Below, one piece after another: positions 10,921 to 20,036 of a stretch of DNA of 64,000 nucleotides. Within the stretch, counting starts at the first letter, position 1, and each line of letters opens with the position of its first letter. Position numbers and translations under genes: made by a program. Origin of the DNA: Mycolicibacter minnesotensis (GTDB lineage Bacteria > Actinomycetota > Actinomycetes > Mycobacteriales > Mycobacteriaceae); assembly GCF_010731755.1 (NCBI RefSeq), contig NZ_AP022589.1, positions 3,596,001-3,660,000 of the forward strand, written 5' to 3'. The notes beneath the pieces are model-generated. The model was not told where the DNA came from. It worked only from the letters and a program-made list of their open reading frames with translations, and did no database searches.

Positions 10921-12066
10921 GTGAACGACTCGGTCATTAAGCCGGACCGCGGTGCGCCACTCTCGGTTGTTCTCGCCGGCGGCGGCACGGCCGGCCACGT
11001 TGAGCCCGCGATGGCCGTCGCCGACGCGCTGCGCGCGCTGGATCCCGACGTCCGAATCACCGCGCTGGGTACGGCCCGCGGCCTGGAGACCCGGCTGGTG
11101 CCTGCCCGCGGCTACGACCTGCAGTTGATCACCCCGGTGCCGTTGCCCCGCAAGCTCAACGCCGATCTGGTCCGGCTGCCGGTGCGGGTGCTGCGCGCTG
11201 TCCGGGAGACCCGGTCGGTCTTGCGCGACGTGCGCGCCGACGTGGTGATCGGCTTTGGCGGTTACGTTGCGCTGCCGGCCTACCTGGCCGCTCGGGGCCT
11301 GGGGTCGCGGCGTGTTCCTGTCGTTATTCACGAGGCCAACGCGCGCGCCGGCCTGGCCAACCGGGTGGGTGCGCGCGGTGCGCAGCGGGTGCTCTCGGCC
11401 GTCGCCGACTGTGGACTGGCTCGACCCGAGGTGGTCGGCGTACCGGTCCGGGCAGCCATCACCACTTTGGACCGGTCAGCGTTGCGTGCGGCGGCTCGCG
11501 CCGAGTTCGGCTTCGCCGACGACGCCCGGGTGCTGCTGGTCTTCGGTGGTTCCCAGGGCGCCCGGTCGATCAATCAGGCGGTCGCCGGGGCAGCTAAACA
11601 GCTTGCCGCCGCTGGTATTTCGGTCCTGCATGCGCACGGCCCGAAGAACACCCTGGACCTGCCGGAAACTGCTGCCAGTGACCCGCCCTATCTGGCAGTG
11701 CCCTATCTGGACCGGATGGACCTGGCCTACGCGGCCGCAGACCTGGCGATCTGCCGGTCGGGGGCGATGACGGTCGCCGAGGTGTCGGCGGTCGGGCTTC
11801 CCGCGGTCTACGTCCCGCTGCCGATCGGCAATGGTGAGCAGCGCCTCAACGCGCTGCCCGTGGTCAACGCCGGTGGCGGCATCCTGGTCGAGGACGCGGC
11901 CCTGACGCCGGATTTTGTGGCCGACACGGTCGCTGGGCTGCTCACCGACACCGCCCGGCTGGCCGCGATGACAAGCGCCGCGGTGCTGGCTGGACATCCG
12001 GAGGCGGCCCGACGGGTGGCTTCCGTCGCGCTGGACGTCGCGAGCGCAGCGAGGGGCGGCCAGTGA
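10921..12066 (+). CDS. murG: Lipid II-forming GlcNAc transferase MurG
   Basis: MurG transfers GlcNAc to lipid I on the inner face of the membrane. It is a GT-B glycosyltransferase of 381 aa with the N-terminal [11 protein letters not shown] loop, the [12 protein letters not shown] segment, [10 protein letters not shown] starting the C-terminal domain, and the nucleotide-binding region [10 protein letters not shown]. The start is a GTG just after ftsW. The last 13 residues ([13 protein letters not shown]) are encoded inside a tandem duplication and are repeated word for word at the end of the small downstream reading frame. Confidence 0.96.
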   Translation: MNDSVIKPDRGAPLSVVLAGGGTAGHVEPAMAVADALRALDPDVRITALGTARGLETRLVPARGYDLQLITPVPLPRKLNADLVRLPVRVLRAVRETRSVLRDVRADVVIGFGGYVALPAYLAARGLGSRRVPVVIHEANARAGLANRVGARGAQRVLSAVADCGLARPEVVGVPVRAAITTLDRSALRAAARAEFGFADDARVLLVFGGSQGARSINQAVAGAAKQLAAAGISVLHAHGPKNTLDLPETAASDPPYLAVPYLDRMDLAYAAADLAICRSGAMTVAEVSAVGLPAVYVPLPIGNGEQRLNALPVVNAGGGILVEDAALTPDFVADTVAGLLTDTARLAAMTSAAVLAGHPEAARRVASVALDVASAARGGQ

Positions 12067-12132
12067 GCGGCATGAGTACGGTCGCGCTGGACGTCGCGAG
12101 CGCAGCGAGGGGCGGCCAGTGAGCGGCATGAG
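12025..12132 (+). repeat. 52-bp tandem direct duplication at the murG/murC junction
   Basis: Bases 12025-12076 and 12081-12132 are identical over 52 bases and are separated by four (TACG), so the period is 56. Each copy contains the 3' end of murG including the GTGA stop/start overlap and a downstream ATG. The motif GCGAGCGCAGCGAGG inside it resembles a word that recurs in mycobacterial genomes. The duplication keeps one start/stop overlap per copy. Confidence 0.9.
12063..12122 (+). CDS. Possible 19-aa coupling minicistron between murG and murC
   Basis: The GTG inside the first repeat copy overlaps the murG stop (GTGA) and opens a frame reading [19 protein letters not shown]. Its TGA overlaps the murC GTG in the second copy, again as GTGA. 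The peptide therefore ends with the same 13 residues as MurG. Before the duplication, the same GTG must have started murC directly. A ribosome ending murG could restart here and again at murC, so coupling would be kept through two steps. Whether the peptide is made or matters is unknown. Confidence 0.4.
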   Translation: MSGMSTVALDVASAARGGQ

Positions 12133-13612
12133 CGCTTCGCAACTGCCGCCGGAGCTGAGCCGGGTGCACATGGTCGGTATCGGCGGAGCAGGGATGTCGG
12201 GCATCGCCCGGATCCTGCTGGATCGCGGTGGCCTGGTCTCGGGTTCGGACGCCAAGGAGTCCCGCGGTATCCACGCATTACGAGCCCGCGGCGCGCAGGT
12301 GCGCATCGGTCATGACGCGTCGGCCCTGGACCTGTTGCCCGGTGGGGTCACCACGGTGGTCACCACGCACGCGGCGATCCCCAAGACCAATCCCGAACTC
12401 GTCGAGGCCCGGCGACGCGGCATTCCGGTGGTATTGCGACCGGCGGTGCTGGCGAAGCTGATGGCGGGTCGCACCACGCTGATGGTCACCGGCACCCATG
12501 GCAAGACGACCACGACGTCCATGCTGGTGGTCGCCCTGCAGCGCTGCGGACTGGATCCGTCCTTCGCCGTCGGCGGCGAATTGGGTTCTGCCGGTTCCGA
12601 AGCCGGCACCAATGCACACCACGGCAGCGGGCCACTGTTTGTTGCCGAAGCCGACGAGAGCGACGGCTCGCTGTTGGAATACACCCCCAATGTCGCGGTG
12701 GTGACCAACATCGAGGCTGATCACTTGGACTTCTTCGGCAGCGAGCAGGCCTACACGCAGGTGTTCGATGCGTTCGTCGAGCGCATCGCGCCGGGTGGGG
12801 CAGCGGTGATCTGTGTCGATGATCCTGGCGGCGCCGAGTTGGCGGACCGCACTGCGGCACAGGGCATTCGGGTGTTGCGCTATGGAAGCGAAGGAACCGG
12901 GACCGCCCCACTCGACGGCGTGCTGGCCAGTTGGGAACAGCGGGGCACCGGTGCGCTCGCCGAGGTAGCACTGCTCGGCAGTGGCGAGCGCCGCTCCATG
13001 CGACTCTCGGTTCCCGGACGGCACATGGCCCTCAACGCGCTCGGCGCGCTGCTGGCCGCGGTCGAGGTCGGCGCGCCGCTGGAGGGGGTGCTCGACGGAT
13101 TGGCCGGATTCGACGGGGTGCGCCGCCGGTTCGAACTGGTCGGCTCGGCCGGCTCCACCGGGTCGGTGCAGGTCTTCGACGATTACGCCCACCATCCCAC
13201 CGAGATCACGGCCACGTTGACCGCGGTCCGAGCCTTGCTCGACGAGCGGGGTACCGGGCGCAGCCTGGTCGTGTTCCAACCGCATCTGTATTCGCGCACC
13301 CAGGAGTTCGCCACGGAGTTCGGCCGGTCCCTGGACCGCGCCGACGAGGTCTTCGTCCTAGACGTCTACGGTGCGCGTGAGCAGCCCTTGCCCGGGGTGA
13401 GTGGGGCCAGCGTCGCCGAACACGTCAGCGTGCCCGTGCACTACCTGCCGGACTTTTCTGCCGTTCCCGAGGCAGTCGCGGCGGCGGCCGGTCCCGGCGA
13501 CGTGATCGTCACCATGGGTGCCGGTGACGTGACCGTATTGGGCCCGGAGATCGTCACCGCGCTGCGAGCGCGGGCCGATCGGAGCGCTCCCGGCCACCCG
13601 GGCGTGCTGTGA
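12119..13612 (+). CDS. murC: UDP-MurNAc:L-alanine ligase MurC
   Basis: MurC adds the first amino acid, L-Ala, to UDP-MurNAc. It has the N-terminal nucleotide-binding segment [15 protein letters not shown], the ATP loop [13 protein letters not shown] near residue 125, [10 protein letters not shown], the [10 protein letters not shown] box, the [10 protein letters not shown] motif near residue 355, and FQPHLYSRT. The length is 497 aa. Start choice: GTG at 12119 (GTGA overlap with the minicistron) or ATG at 12128; the duplication means no strong Shine-Dalgarno is unique to it. The end overlaps ftsQ by GTGA. Confidence 0.96.
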   Translation: MSGMSASQLPPELSRVHMVGIGGAGMSGIARILLDRGGLVSGSDAKESRGIHALRARGAQVRIGHDASALDLLPGGVTTVVTTHAAIPKTNPELVEARRRGIPVVLRPAVLAKLMAGRTTLMVTGTHGKTTTTSMLVVALQRCGLDPSFAVGGELGSAGSEAGTNAHHGSGPLFVAEADESDGSLLEYTPNVAVVTNIEADHLDFFGSEQAYTQVFDAFVERIAPGGAAVICVDDPGGAELADRTAAQGIRVLRYGSEGTGTAPLDGVLASWEQRGTGALAEVALLGSGERRSMRLSVPGRHMALNALGALLAAVEVGAPLEGVLDGLAGFDGVRRRFELVGSAGSTGSVQVFDDYAHHPTEITATLTAVRALLDERGTGRSLVVFQPHLYSRTQEFATEFGRSLDRADEVFVLDVYGAREQPLPGVSGASVAEHVSVPVHYLPDFSAVPEAVAAAAGPGDVIVTMGAGDVTVLGPEIVTALRARADRSAPGHPGVL

Positions 13613-14607
13613 GCGTGCCGCCCGAGAGCACCGAGGACCCCGAAATCGTCGGGGACACTCCTGACGGCGAGGCCGCTTCGGCGCCGCCGACGGATGCCGC
13701 AGAGGCTGTAGCAGGCGTTGCGTCCGCCGAGGAAGAGTCGACCGAGGAAGAGCCCGCCGGCGAAGGGTCGGCGGAGGGCGAGCCTGCCGAGGAGGAGGGC
13801 CCGCGTCGGCGGGCTCGTCGGGAACGCGCGGAGCGGCGCGCGGCGCAAGCGCGCGCCGAGGCCATCGAACAGGCCCGCAGGGACGCCAAGCGGCGGCTGC
13901 GTGCGGGGTCCACTGAGCCACCCAAAGGCGTTCCCCGGGGCACCATCAGGGGCCTGAAGATAGTGCTGGCCGCCTTCCTGGCGGCTGCGCTCGTAGTCGG
14001 GATCGGGCTGATCCTCTACTTCACGCCGCTGATGTCGGTTCGCGAATTCGAGGTCACCGGGATCGTCGCGGTGACTCGCGAGGAAGTGTTGGACGTGGCG
14101 CGGGTGCAGTCCGGGACGCCGCTGCTGCAGATTGACACCGGCAGCGTGGCCGAGCGGGTGGCGACCATCCGGCGGGTGGCGAGCACCCGGGTTCAGCGGC
14201 AGTATCCCTCGGCGCTCGGGATTGAGATCGTCGAGCGGATCCCGGTGGTGTACAAGGATTACCCCGACGGCCCGCACCTGTTCGACCGTGACGGTGTCGA
14301 CTTCGCGACGGGTGCGCCGCCGTCGATGCTGCCGTTCTTCGACGTGGAGAATCCTGCCCCGGCCGATCCGCCGACGATGGCGGCTTTGCAGGTGATGACC
14401 GCTTTGGCTCCCGACGTCGCTGGGCAGATCAGCCGGGTGGCGGCTCCATCGGTGTCGTCGATCACGTTGACGCTGGCCGACGGCCGGGTGGTGGTGTGGG
14501 GCAATACCGACCGCACCGCGGAGAAGGCCCAGAAGTTGGCGGCCCTGCTGACCCAGCCGGGCCACACCTATGACGTGTCGAGCCCGGATCTGCCCACCGT
14601 TCGGTAG
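13609..14607 (+). CDS. ftsQ: Cell division protein FtsQ
   Basis: FtsQ is a bitopic septal protein that scaffolds FtsL/FtsB. The cytoplasmic part is unusually polar: an acidic Glu/Ala-rich stretch (about residues 35-64) followed by an Arg-rich stretch (65-98). A transmembrane helix lies at about 116-138, then the extracytoplasmic POTRA domain begins with [12 protein letters not shown] (about 141-210) and the FtsQ beta domain follows. The total is 332 aa. The GTG overlaps the murC stop, and the gene ends the tightly overlapping run before a 211-base gap. Confidence 0.95.
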   Translation: MSVPPESTEDPEIVGDTPDGEAASAPPTDAAEAVAGVASAEEESTEEEPAGEGSAEGEPAEEEGPRRRARRERAERRAAQARAEAIEQARRDAKRRLRAGSTEPPKGVPRGTIRGLKIVLAAFLAAALVVGIGLILYFTPLMSVREFEVTGIVAVTREEVLDVARVQSGTPLLQIDTGSVAERVATIRRVASTRVQRQYPSALGIEIVERIPVVYKDYPDGPHLFDRDGVDFATGAPPSMLPFFDVENPAPADPPTMAALQVMTALAPDVAGQISRVAAPSVSSITLTLADGRVVVWGNTDRTAEKAQKLAALLTQPGHTYDVSSPDLPTVR

Positions 14608-14818
14608 GGCGGCCGCAGGAAAATTCGCGCGGCGTGTCTCGGCGCGTCGGCGCCGCGGACGACCGAGCCGGCCCTACTGTGGCGGTTGCACGGAACAACT
14701 TGACATAACTCTAAGCCTTTGGTTGAGGTTGAAGGTTTAACCGAAGGCAGTTCGGCGAGTTTCGCGTCAAGCCCGGCCCCAGAGAGGACTCCAATCCCAC
14801 CAGGGAGGAAGACGAACG
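14608..14818 (+). promoter_or_regulatory. ftsZ upstream region with candidate promoter
   Basis: This is the first sizeable gap after murC-ftsQ. TTGACA at 14700-14705 is a perfect -35 hexamer, followed by an A/T-rich stretch (TAACTCTAAG...). No perfect -10 lies at 17 bases; TAACTC and TTGAGG are the nearest candidates. A short palindrome GGTTTAACC is at about 14733-14741. GGGAGGAAG at 14803-14811 is the ftsZ ribosome binding site. M. tuberculosis ftsZ is known to be transcribed from several promoters in this gap. Confidence 0.45.
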
Positions 14819-15982
14819 ATGACCCCACCGCACAACTATCTGGCCGTCATCAAAGTCGTGGGTATCGGTGGTGGCGGCGTCAATGCCGTCAACCGGATGA
14901 TCGAGCAGGGGCTCAAGGGCGTCGAGTTCATCGCGATCAACACCGACGCACAGGCATTGCTGATGAGCGACGCCGACGTCAAGCTCGACGTCGGCCGTGA
15001 ATCCACCCGCGGCCTCGGCGCCGGCGCCGACCCCGAAGTGGGTCGTCGGGCTGCTGAAGACGCCAAGGACGAGATCGAGGAGCTGCTGCGCGGCGCCGAC
15101 ATGGTGTTCGTCACCGCCGGCGAGGGTGGCGGTACCGGCACCGGCGGCGCTCCGGTGGTGGCCACCATCGCCCGCAAGCTCGGTGCGCTGACCGTCGGCG
15201 TGGTCACCCGGCCGTTCTCCTTCGAGGGCAAGCGGCGTGGCAACCAGGCGGAGCTGGGCATAGCTGCCCTGCGCGAGAGCTGCGACACCCTGATCGTGAT
15301 CCCCAACGACCGGCTGCTGCAGATGGGCGACGCCCAGGTCTCGCTGATGGATGCGTTCCGCAGTGCCGACGAGGTGCTGCTCAACGGTGTCCAGGGCATC
15401 ACCGACCTGATCACCACCCCCGGATTGATCAACGTCGACTTCGCCGACGTCAAGGGCATCATGAGCGGCGCAGGCACGGCGTTGATGGGCATCGGGTCGG
15501 CCCGCGGCGACGGTCGGGCGCTCAAGGCCGCCGAGATCGCGATCAACTCGCCGCTGCTGGAGGCCTCGATGGAGGGCGCCCAGGGCGTGCTGATGTCGGT
15601 CGCCGGCGGCAGCGACCTGGGCCTGTTTGAGATCAACGAGGCGGCATCGCTGGTTCAGGACGCCGCGCACCCCGAAGCCAACATCATCTTCGGCACTGTG
15701 ATCGACGACTCGCTCGGCGATGAGGTGCGGGTGACGGTGATTGCGGCGGGCTTTGACTCCGCGGGCTCCGGCCGCAAGCCGGTTACCGGTGCCTCCAGTG
15801 CGGCCCGGCATGCCATGGCGCCCGGACAGGCCGGCAAGGTGACCTCGTCGTTGTTCGACCCGGTGGATGCGGTCGGTGTTCCCCCCGCCACCAACGGGGC
15901 AACGGTCAGCGTGGGCGGTCGCAACGGCGACGACGGCGTCGATGACGACGACGTGGACGTTCCGCCGTTCATGCGGCACTGA
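14819..15982 (+). CDS. ftsZ: Cell division GTPase FtsZ
   Basis: FtsZ is the tubulin-like GTPase that forms the division ring. It has an N-terminal nucleotide-binding fold ([15 protein letters not shown]), the tubulin signature GGGTGTG near residues 103-109, the T7 loop NVDFADVK near residue 207, a variable linker, and the conserved C-terminal peptide [10 protein letters not shown], which mycobacterial FtsZ uses to bind SepF and FtsW. At 387 aa it has normal length. A strong Shine-Dalgarno fixes the ATG. Confidence 0.98.
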   Translation: MTPPHNYLAVIKVVGIGGGGVNAVNRMIEQGLKGVEFIAINTDAQALLMSDADVKLDVGRESTRGLGAGADPEVGRRAAEDAKDEIEELLRGADMVFVTAGEGGGTGTGGAPVVATIARKLGALTVGVVTRPFSFEGKRRGNQAELGIAALRESCDTLIVIPNDRLLQMGDAQVSLMDAFRSADEVLLNGVQGITDLITTPGLINVDFADVKGIMSGAGTALMGIGSARGDGRALKAAEIAINSPLLEASMEGAQGVLMSVAGGSDLGLFEINEAASLVQDAAHPEANIIFGTVIDDSLGDEVRVTVIAAGFDSAGSGRKPVTGASSAARHAMAPGQAGKVTSSLFDPVDAVGVPPATNGATVSVGGRNGDDGVDDDDVDVPPFMRH

Positions 15983-16045
15983 GCTGATGGCGCTGGCCCG
16001 CGTCGCCCGGCTTCGCCGCGCTAGCGACCACCGCTGGCTCGCCCC

Positions 16046-16753
16046 GTGACTTTTCGCGTCCGGCGGGTGAGCACCACCCGCGCCGGTGGTGTGTCGAAGG
16101 CACCGTTCGACAGCTTCAACCTCGGCGATCATGTCGGTGATGACCCTGCCGCGGTAGCGGCCAACCGTGCCCGGCTGGCCAAGGCCACCGGTCTGGGGGC
16201 TGACCGTCTGGTCTGGATGAACCAGGTGCATGGCGATCATGTGGTGAGGGTCGATGAACCACGCGCGAGTGTGGTCGAAGAGACCGATGCACTGGTGACC
16301 ACCGTGCCCCGGCTGGCCATGGTGGTGGTGACCGCCGACTGCGTTCCGGTGCTGATGGCCGACGCGCGCGCGGGGGTGGTCGCTGCGGTGCATGCCGGCC
16401 GGGTCGGCGCGCAGCACGGCGTGGTCGTTCGGGCACTGGAAACCATGCTCGCGGCCGGCGCCCGGGTGGGCGACGTCTCGGTTTTGCTGGGCCCGGCGGT
16501 GAGCGGGTTGCACTATGAGGTGCCCGCCGCGATGGCCGACGAGGTCGAGGCAGCCCTGCCCGGCAGTCGCACCGTCACGTCTGCGGGCACGCCCGGGTTA
16601 GACCTGCGCGCCGGAATCGCACGTCAACTAAGGGAATTGGGCGTGGCGGCCATCGATGCCGACCCGCGTTGCACCGCTGCGGATCCGAAGCTGTTCAGTC
16701 ACCGCCGGGACGGGCTTACCGGCCGGCTGGCATCGGTTATCTGGCTGGAATGA
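16046..16753 (+). CDS. pgeF: Peptidoglycan editing factor PgeF (YfiH / multicopper-oxidase-like, DUF152)
   Basis: This protein of the YfiH family, in the place of Rv2149c, is 235 aa. Escherichia coli PgeF removes L-Ser wrongly added to UDP-MurNAc by MurC, which fits a dcw-cluster gene. Metal and active-site positions are visible: NQVHGDHV, TADCVPVL and AAVHAG. The usual HAGWRG is HAGRVG here, so Trp is lost; I believe other mycobacteria share this. The start is a GTG, 63 bases after ftsZ. Confidence 0.85.
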   Translation: MTFRVRRVSTTRAGGVSKAPFDSFNLGDHVGDDPAAVAANRARLAKATGLGADRLVWMNQVHGDHVVRVDEPRASVVEETDALVTTVPRLAMVVVTADCVPVLMADARAGVVAAVHAGRVGAQHGVVVRALETMLAAGARVGDVSVLLGPAVSGLHYEVPAAMADEVEAALPGSRTVTSAGTPGLDLRAGIARQLRELGVAAIDADPRCTAADPKLFSHRRDGLTGRLASVIWLE

Positions 16754-16908
16754 GCCGGCGGTAAAGGTCGCTGGCAGGGGCGGGTGAAACCGGTGGGAGG
16801 TGTCCGCGTGTCGGTGCCACGCCATCACGCTCGCTGCCGTTACCGTCACCGTTATTAGTCACTTCAGTCACACCTTCATCACAGTCATCAGCCTAGAAGG
16901 GTCCAAGG

Positions 16909-17577
16909 ATGAGCACACTCCACAAGGTCAAGGCCTACTTCGGGATGGCTCCAATGGAGGACTACGACGACGACTACTACGAAGACGGCGACGACCGTGC
17001 CGGGTCACGTGACTACGCACCTCGGCCCGAGCGATTCGGCGAGGATGTCTTCGACCGCGTCGCCGGCCGCGCGGAGAGCCGCTATGACGAGCGTTTCGAG
17101 GACCGTGACTATGACGACGCCCCGGCCGGCTACCGCGGCGGCTATGAGGATGACCCCCGCGAGCCCCGGTACCGGGGCCGTGAGTTCGAACGTCCTCGTG
17201 ACTTCGAGCGCCGGTTCTCCTCGCTGCGCGGTTCCACCCGCGGCGCCCTCGCGATGGAGCCGCGCCGGATGGCCCAGATGTTCGATGAGAGCAGCCCGCT
17301 GTCGAAGATCACCACGCTGCGGCCGAAGGACTACAGCGAGGCGCGCACCATCGGGGAGCGATTCCGCGACGGCACCCCGGTGATCATGGACCTGGTCTCG
17401 ATGGACAACGCAGACGCCAAGCGACTGGTCGACTTTGCCGCGGGCCTGGCCTTCGCTCTGCGGGGTTCCTTCGACAAGGTCGCCACCAAGGTGTTTCTGC
17501 TGTCGCCGGCCGACGTCGACGTGTCGCCGGAGGAGCGCCGCCGCATCGCCGAGACCGGCTTCTACGCGTATCGGTAG
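16909..17577 (+). CDS. sepF: Cell division protein SepF
   Basis: SepF tethers FtsZ to the membrane. It begins with a short amphipathic helix ([13 protein letters not shown]), followed by a long acidic Asp/Tyr/Arg-rich linker (about residues 17-115), then the globular SepF (DUF552) domain with [23 protein letters not shown]. The total is 222 aa, as for Rv2147c. The ATG follows CCAAGG. The 155-base gap before it contains no yggS gene, which usually stands between pgeF and sepF. Confidence 0.95.
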   Translation: MSTLHKVKAYFGMAPMEDYDDDYYEDGDDRAGSRDYAPRPERFGEDVFDRVAGRAESRYDERFEDRDYDDAPAGYRGGYEDDPREPRYRGREFERPRDFERRFSSLRGSTRGALAMEPRRMAQMFDESSPLSKITTLRPKDYSEARTIGERFRDGTPVIMDLVSMDNADAKRLVDFAAGLAFALRGSFDKVATKVFLLSPADVDVSPEERRRIAETGFYAYR

Positions 17578-17647
17578 GCTGGAAGGGCAGTCGAGCCGGT
17601 CAGCGCTGCTGATGCGGGCCCACCCTCGTCAGTAAGGTCTCACTCCG

Positions 17648-17938
17648 TTGGCGCTGTTCTTTACGATCCTCGGTATCGCGCTGTTCGTCTTCTGGCTGTT
17701 GTTGATCGCCCGAATCGTCATCGAGTTCATCCGCTCATTCAGCCGTGACTGGCATCCGCGCGGTACCACGGTGGTGATTCTCGAGCTGATCATGAGCATC
17801 ACCGACCCGCCGGTAAAGCTGCTCCGACGCCTCATCCCTCAGTTGACCATTGGGGCAGTGCGTATCGACCTCTCGATCATGGTGCTGCTGCTGATCGCGT
17901 TCGTCGGGATGGAACTGGCTCTGCAGCACGCTGCGTGA
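17648..17938 (+). CDS. YggT family membrane protein
   Basis: This 96-aa protein has two hydrophobic helices (about residues 3-28 and 72-92) and the family motif SITDPPVKLLRRLIPQ between them, matching Rv2146c. YggT proteins accompany sepF and divIVA in most actinobacteria and are assumed to help division or membrane organisation; no reaction is known. The start appears to be TTG, giving a sequence that aligns with the family from its first residues. Confidence 0.85.
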   Translation: MALFFTILGIALFVFWLLLIARIVIEFIRSFSRDWHPRGTTVVILELIMSITDPPVKLLRRLIPQLTIGAVRIDLSIMVLLLIAFVGMELALQHAA

Positions 17939-18344
17939 CGCGGAACGGCGCCCGGCGCGACACGTTTGGCCGCGCCGCGAAATAAATCACATTCTGGGTG
18001 CGTCGCCGCCTCAGTGCTTTGCTGTCGGGCATCCGGTGGGGCCGATCCGGCCGCGGTGGCCCGCGGTGCTCCGCGAGGCAGGTCCAGCCGGTTTCGGCCC
18101 CGGTCAGGGCCGTCGGCGGGCCGCGTTCCCCGGTGGGGACCTCTGATAGCCCTCAGAGCTCCCGTTTGCCAAAGCGTGATTTCTGTGGCAGCAATTTGAA
18201 ATTCGCTCTTAATATCATTCACATTGCCGAGCGCAGCGGCGGATGTGACAGGATGGACGGCAGTTACACACGGCTAGCGTGTTTCCGGTCGACCTACCCG
18301 TGCCCGATCGGCGCTAACTACTACCTGACTCGAGGGGGCAGACG
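17939..18344. other. 406-base gap before wag31
   Basis: I see no gene here. The first half is very G+C-rich. The half nearest wag31 is A/T-richer (around 18180-18225) and probably carries the wag31 promoter, but no clean -35/-10 pair stands out. A small inverted repeat CTCTGA-6-TCAGAG lies near 18146-18163. GAGGGGGC before the wag31 ATG is its ribosome binding site. Confidence 0.5.
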
Positions 18345-19154
18345 ATGCCACTAACACCGGCCGACGTACATAACGTCGCGTTCAGCAAACCGCCGATTGG
18401 GAAGCGCGGCTACAACGAGGACGAGGTCGACGCCTTCCTCGACTTGGTCGAGACCGAACTGACCCGGCTCATCGAGGAGAACGCCGACCTGCGCCAGCGG
18501 ATCAGCGAGCTCGACCAAGACCTGACCGCGGCCCGCGCCGGTGGTGGGTCGCAGCAGCCGGTTCCCTCCATCCCGGTCTACGAGCCCGCCCCCGAGCCGG
18601 TGGCACCGCCTCAGCCTGTGGTGGCCGCACAGCCCGGACCGGAAGTGTCCACCGAGGAGCAGCACCTCAAGGCGGCACGGGTGCTGAGCCTGGCCCAGGA
18701 CACCGCGGACCGTTTGACCGGCACCGCGCGCGCCGAGTCCGAGAAGCTGATGGCCGACGCCCGCGCCAACGCCGACCAGATCCTCACCGAGGCACGTCAG
18801 ACCGCGGAGACCACGGTCACCGAGGCCCGGCAGCGGGCCGACGCGATGCTGGCCGACGCCCAGACCCGCTCGGAGACCCAACTGCGCCAGGCGCAGGAGA
18901 AGGCCGACGCATTGCAGGCCGACGCGGAGCGCAAGCATTCCGAGATCATGGGCACCATCAACCAGCAGCGCACTGTGCTGGAGGGCCGCCTCGAGCAGCT
19001 GCGCACCTTCGAGCGCGAGTACCGCACCCGGCTCAAGACCTACCTGGAATCCCAGCTCGAAGAGCTCGGTCAGCGGGGTTCGGCCGCACCGGTCGACAGC
19101 AGTGCTTCCGGAGACGGCGGCGGGTTCAACCATTTCAACCGCGGTACCAACTGA
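18345..19154 (+). CDS. wag31: Polar growth protein Wag31 (DivIVA)
   Basis: Wag31 marks the cell poles and organises tip growth in mycobacteria. It has the N-terminal DivIVA membrane-binding domain ([20 protein letters not shown], then [11 protein letters not shown]), a Pro/Gln/Val-rich linker at about residues 68-105, and a long heptad-patterned coiled coil rich in Ala/Glu/Gln/Arg (about 110-245). The length is 269 aa. In M. tuberculosis it is a substrate of the kinase PknA. The start is fixed by GAGGGGGC. Confidence 0.97.
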   Translation: MPLTPADVHNVAFSKPPIGKRGYNEDEVDAFLDLVETELTRLIEENADLRQRISELDQDLTAARAGGGSQQPVPSIPVYEPAPEPVAPPQPVVAAQPGPEVSTEEQHLKAARVLSLAQDTADRLTGTARAESEKLMADARANADQILTEARQTAETTVTEARQRADAMLADAQTRSETQLRQAQEKADALQADAERKHSEIMGTINQQRTVLEGRLEQLRTFEREYRTRLKTYLESQLEELGQRGSAAPVDSSASGDGGGFNHFNRGTN

Positions 19155-19219
19155 CCGTCAGAATCGAGCCGCCTCACCGCGGAATCGAGTAGTTCGCCCG
19201 TCGGACTGGAGGTGATTCG

Positions 19220-19558
19220 ATGCTGGTCATCGCATTGGTATTGGCGGTAGTCGGCCTTGCCGCGTTGGTGTTCGCCGTGGTCACCAGCAATGCCCTGGTG
19301 GCGTGGGTCTGTATCGGCGCGAGCCTGTTGGGTGTTTTGCTGCTGATCGTGGACGGGCTGCGAGAGCGGCGCGCGAACACGCGCCCCGCGCAGGATCCCA
19401 CCGACGAGGTGGACCCTGAGACGCCCGCCGACGATGACGACAACGTCGAGGTGGAAAGCGCCGACGAGGCCGAGGTGGCGGACTTCGACGCCGAGGCGTC
19501 CGCTGAGCTGCCTGAAGCGACCGGCGAGGACGAGCCCGCCGCGCACCCGCTCGACTGA
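19220..19558 (+). CDS. Small membrane protein, Rv2144c-like
   Basis: This is a 112-aa protein with two transmembrane helices (about residues 2-22 and 28-50), a short RERR stop-transfer region, and a strongly acidic Asp/Glu tail of about 55 residues. It lies directly after wag31, as Rv2144c does. GGAGGTGATTCG before the ATG is a good ribosome binding site. No function is known. It ends four bases before the convergent DUF5078 gene, and it marks the end of the conserved block. Confidence 0.8.
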   Translation: MLVIALVLAVVGLAALVFAVVTSNALVAWVCIGASLLGVLLLIVDGLRERRANTRPAQDPTDEVDPETPADDDDNVEVESADEAEVADFDAEASAELPEATGEDEPAAHPLD

Positions 19559-19562
19559 CGCG

Positions 19563-20036
19563 CTAACGCCAGTCCCACACCGACATGTCGCCGGCGGGAT
19601 AGTTCAGGCAGATTTCTGTGGTGCGCGCGGCCACACCCTTATTGTTGAAGAACAGCTTGGCCCAGTTCGGCCAGCGCCAGGACATGGGCTCGAAGAAGGC
19701 GTTGGTGGCGGTGTCTTCGGCGTACTGGCGCCGCCCGGCGTAGTCCATGGCGAAGAACCTGTGGATGCTGTCCTGGGCGGCTTGGCGGTCGGCCACCGGC
19801 TTGTTGTGATAGTCGATCATGTAGCGCTCGTAGTAGACGGGTTCGACGTCGCGGGCAGCGGCCATGATCTGCTCTGCCGTGCATGGGGTTCGCAGGATCC
19901 GGCGGGGAATCGGATAGTCGTCGGTGGCGTCGGCGGCGGCGACCCCCGCGGTGGCCAGTGCGCCGGTCAGCATTGCGGTGGCGATGGCGGAGCGCAATCC
20001 GAAGCCGACCATCCGCGCGGCGACGGCGCGCTTCAC
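19563..20036 (-). CDS. DUF5078 secreted protein
   Basis: This is a 157-aa exported protein. It has a basic start, a hydrophobic signal segment ending in GVAAADA, then a mature domain of about 120 residues with two Cys (RTPCTAEQ and EICLNYP), which I recognise as DUF5078, a mycobacterial family of unknown role. Its GTG overlaps the mmpL stop (GTGA), so it is the last gene of the mmpS-mmpL operon. Its pairing with a transporter suggests an envelope job, which is inference. Confidence 0.75.
   Translation of the reverse strand: MKRAVAARMVGFGLRSAIATAMLTGALATAGVAAADATDDYPIPRRILRTPCTAEQIMAAARDVEPVYYERYMIDYHNKPVADRQAAQDSIHRFFAMDYAGRRQYAEDTATNAFFEPMSWRWPNWAKLFFNNKGVAARTTEICLNYPAGDMSVWDWR

Noticed and set aside
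14711..16513. Open frame of 600 codons on the - strand
   Set aside because: It lies across ftsZ and pgeF in antisense and has no family features.
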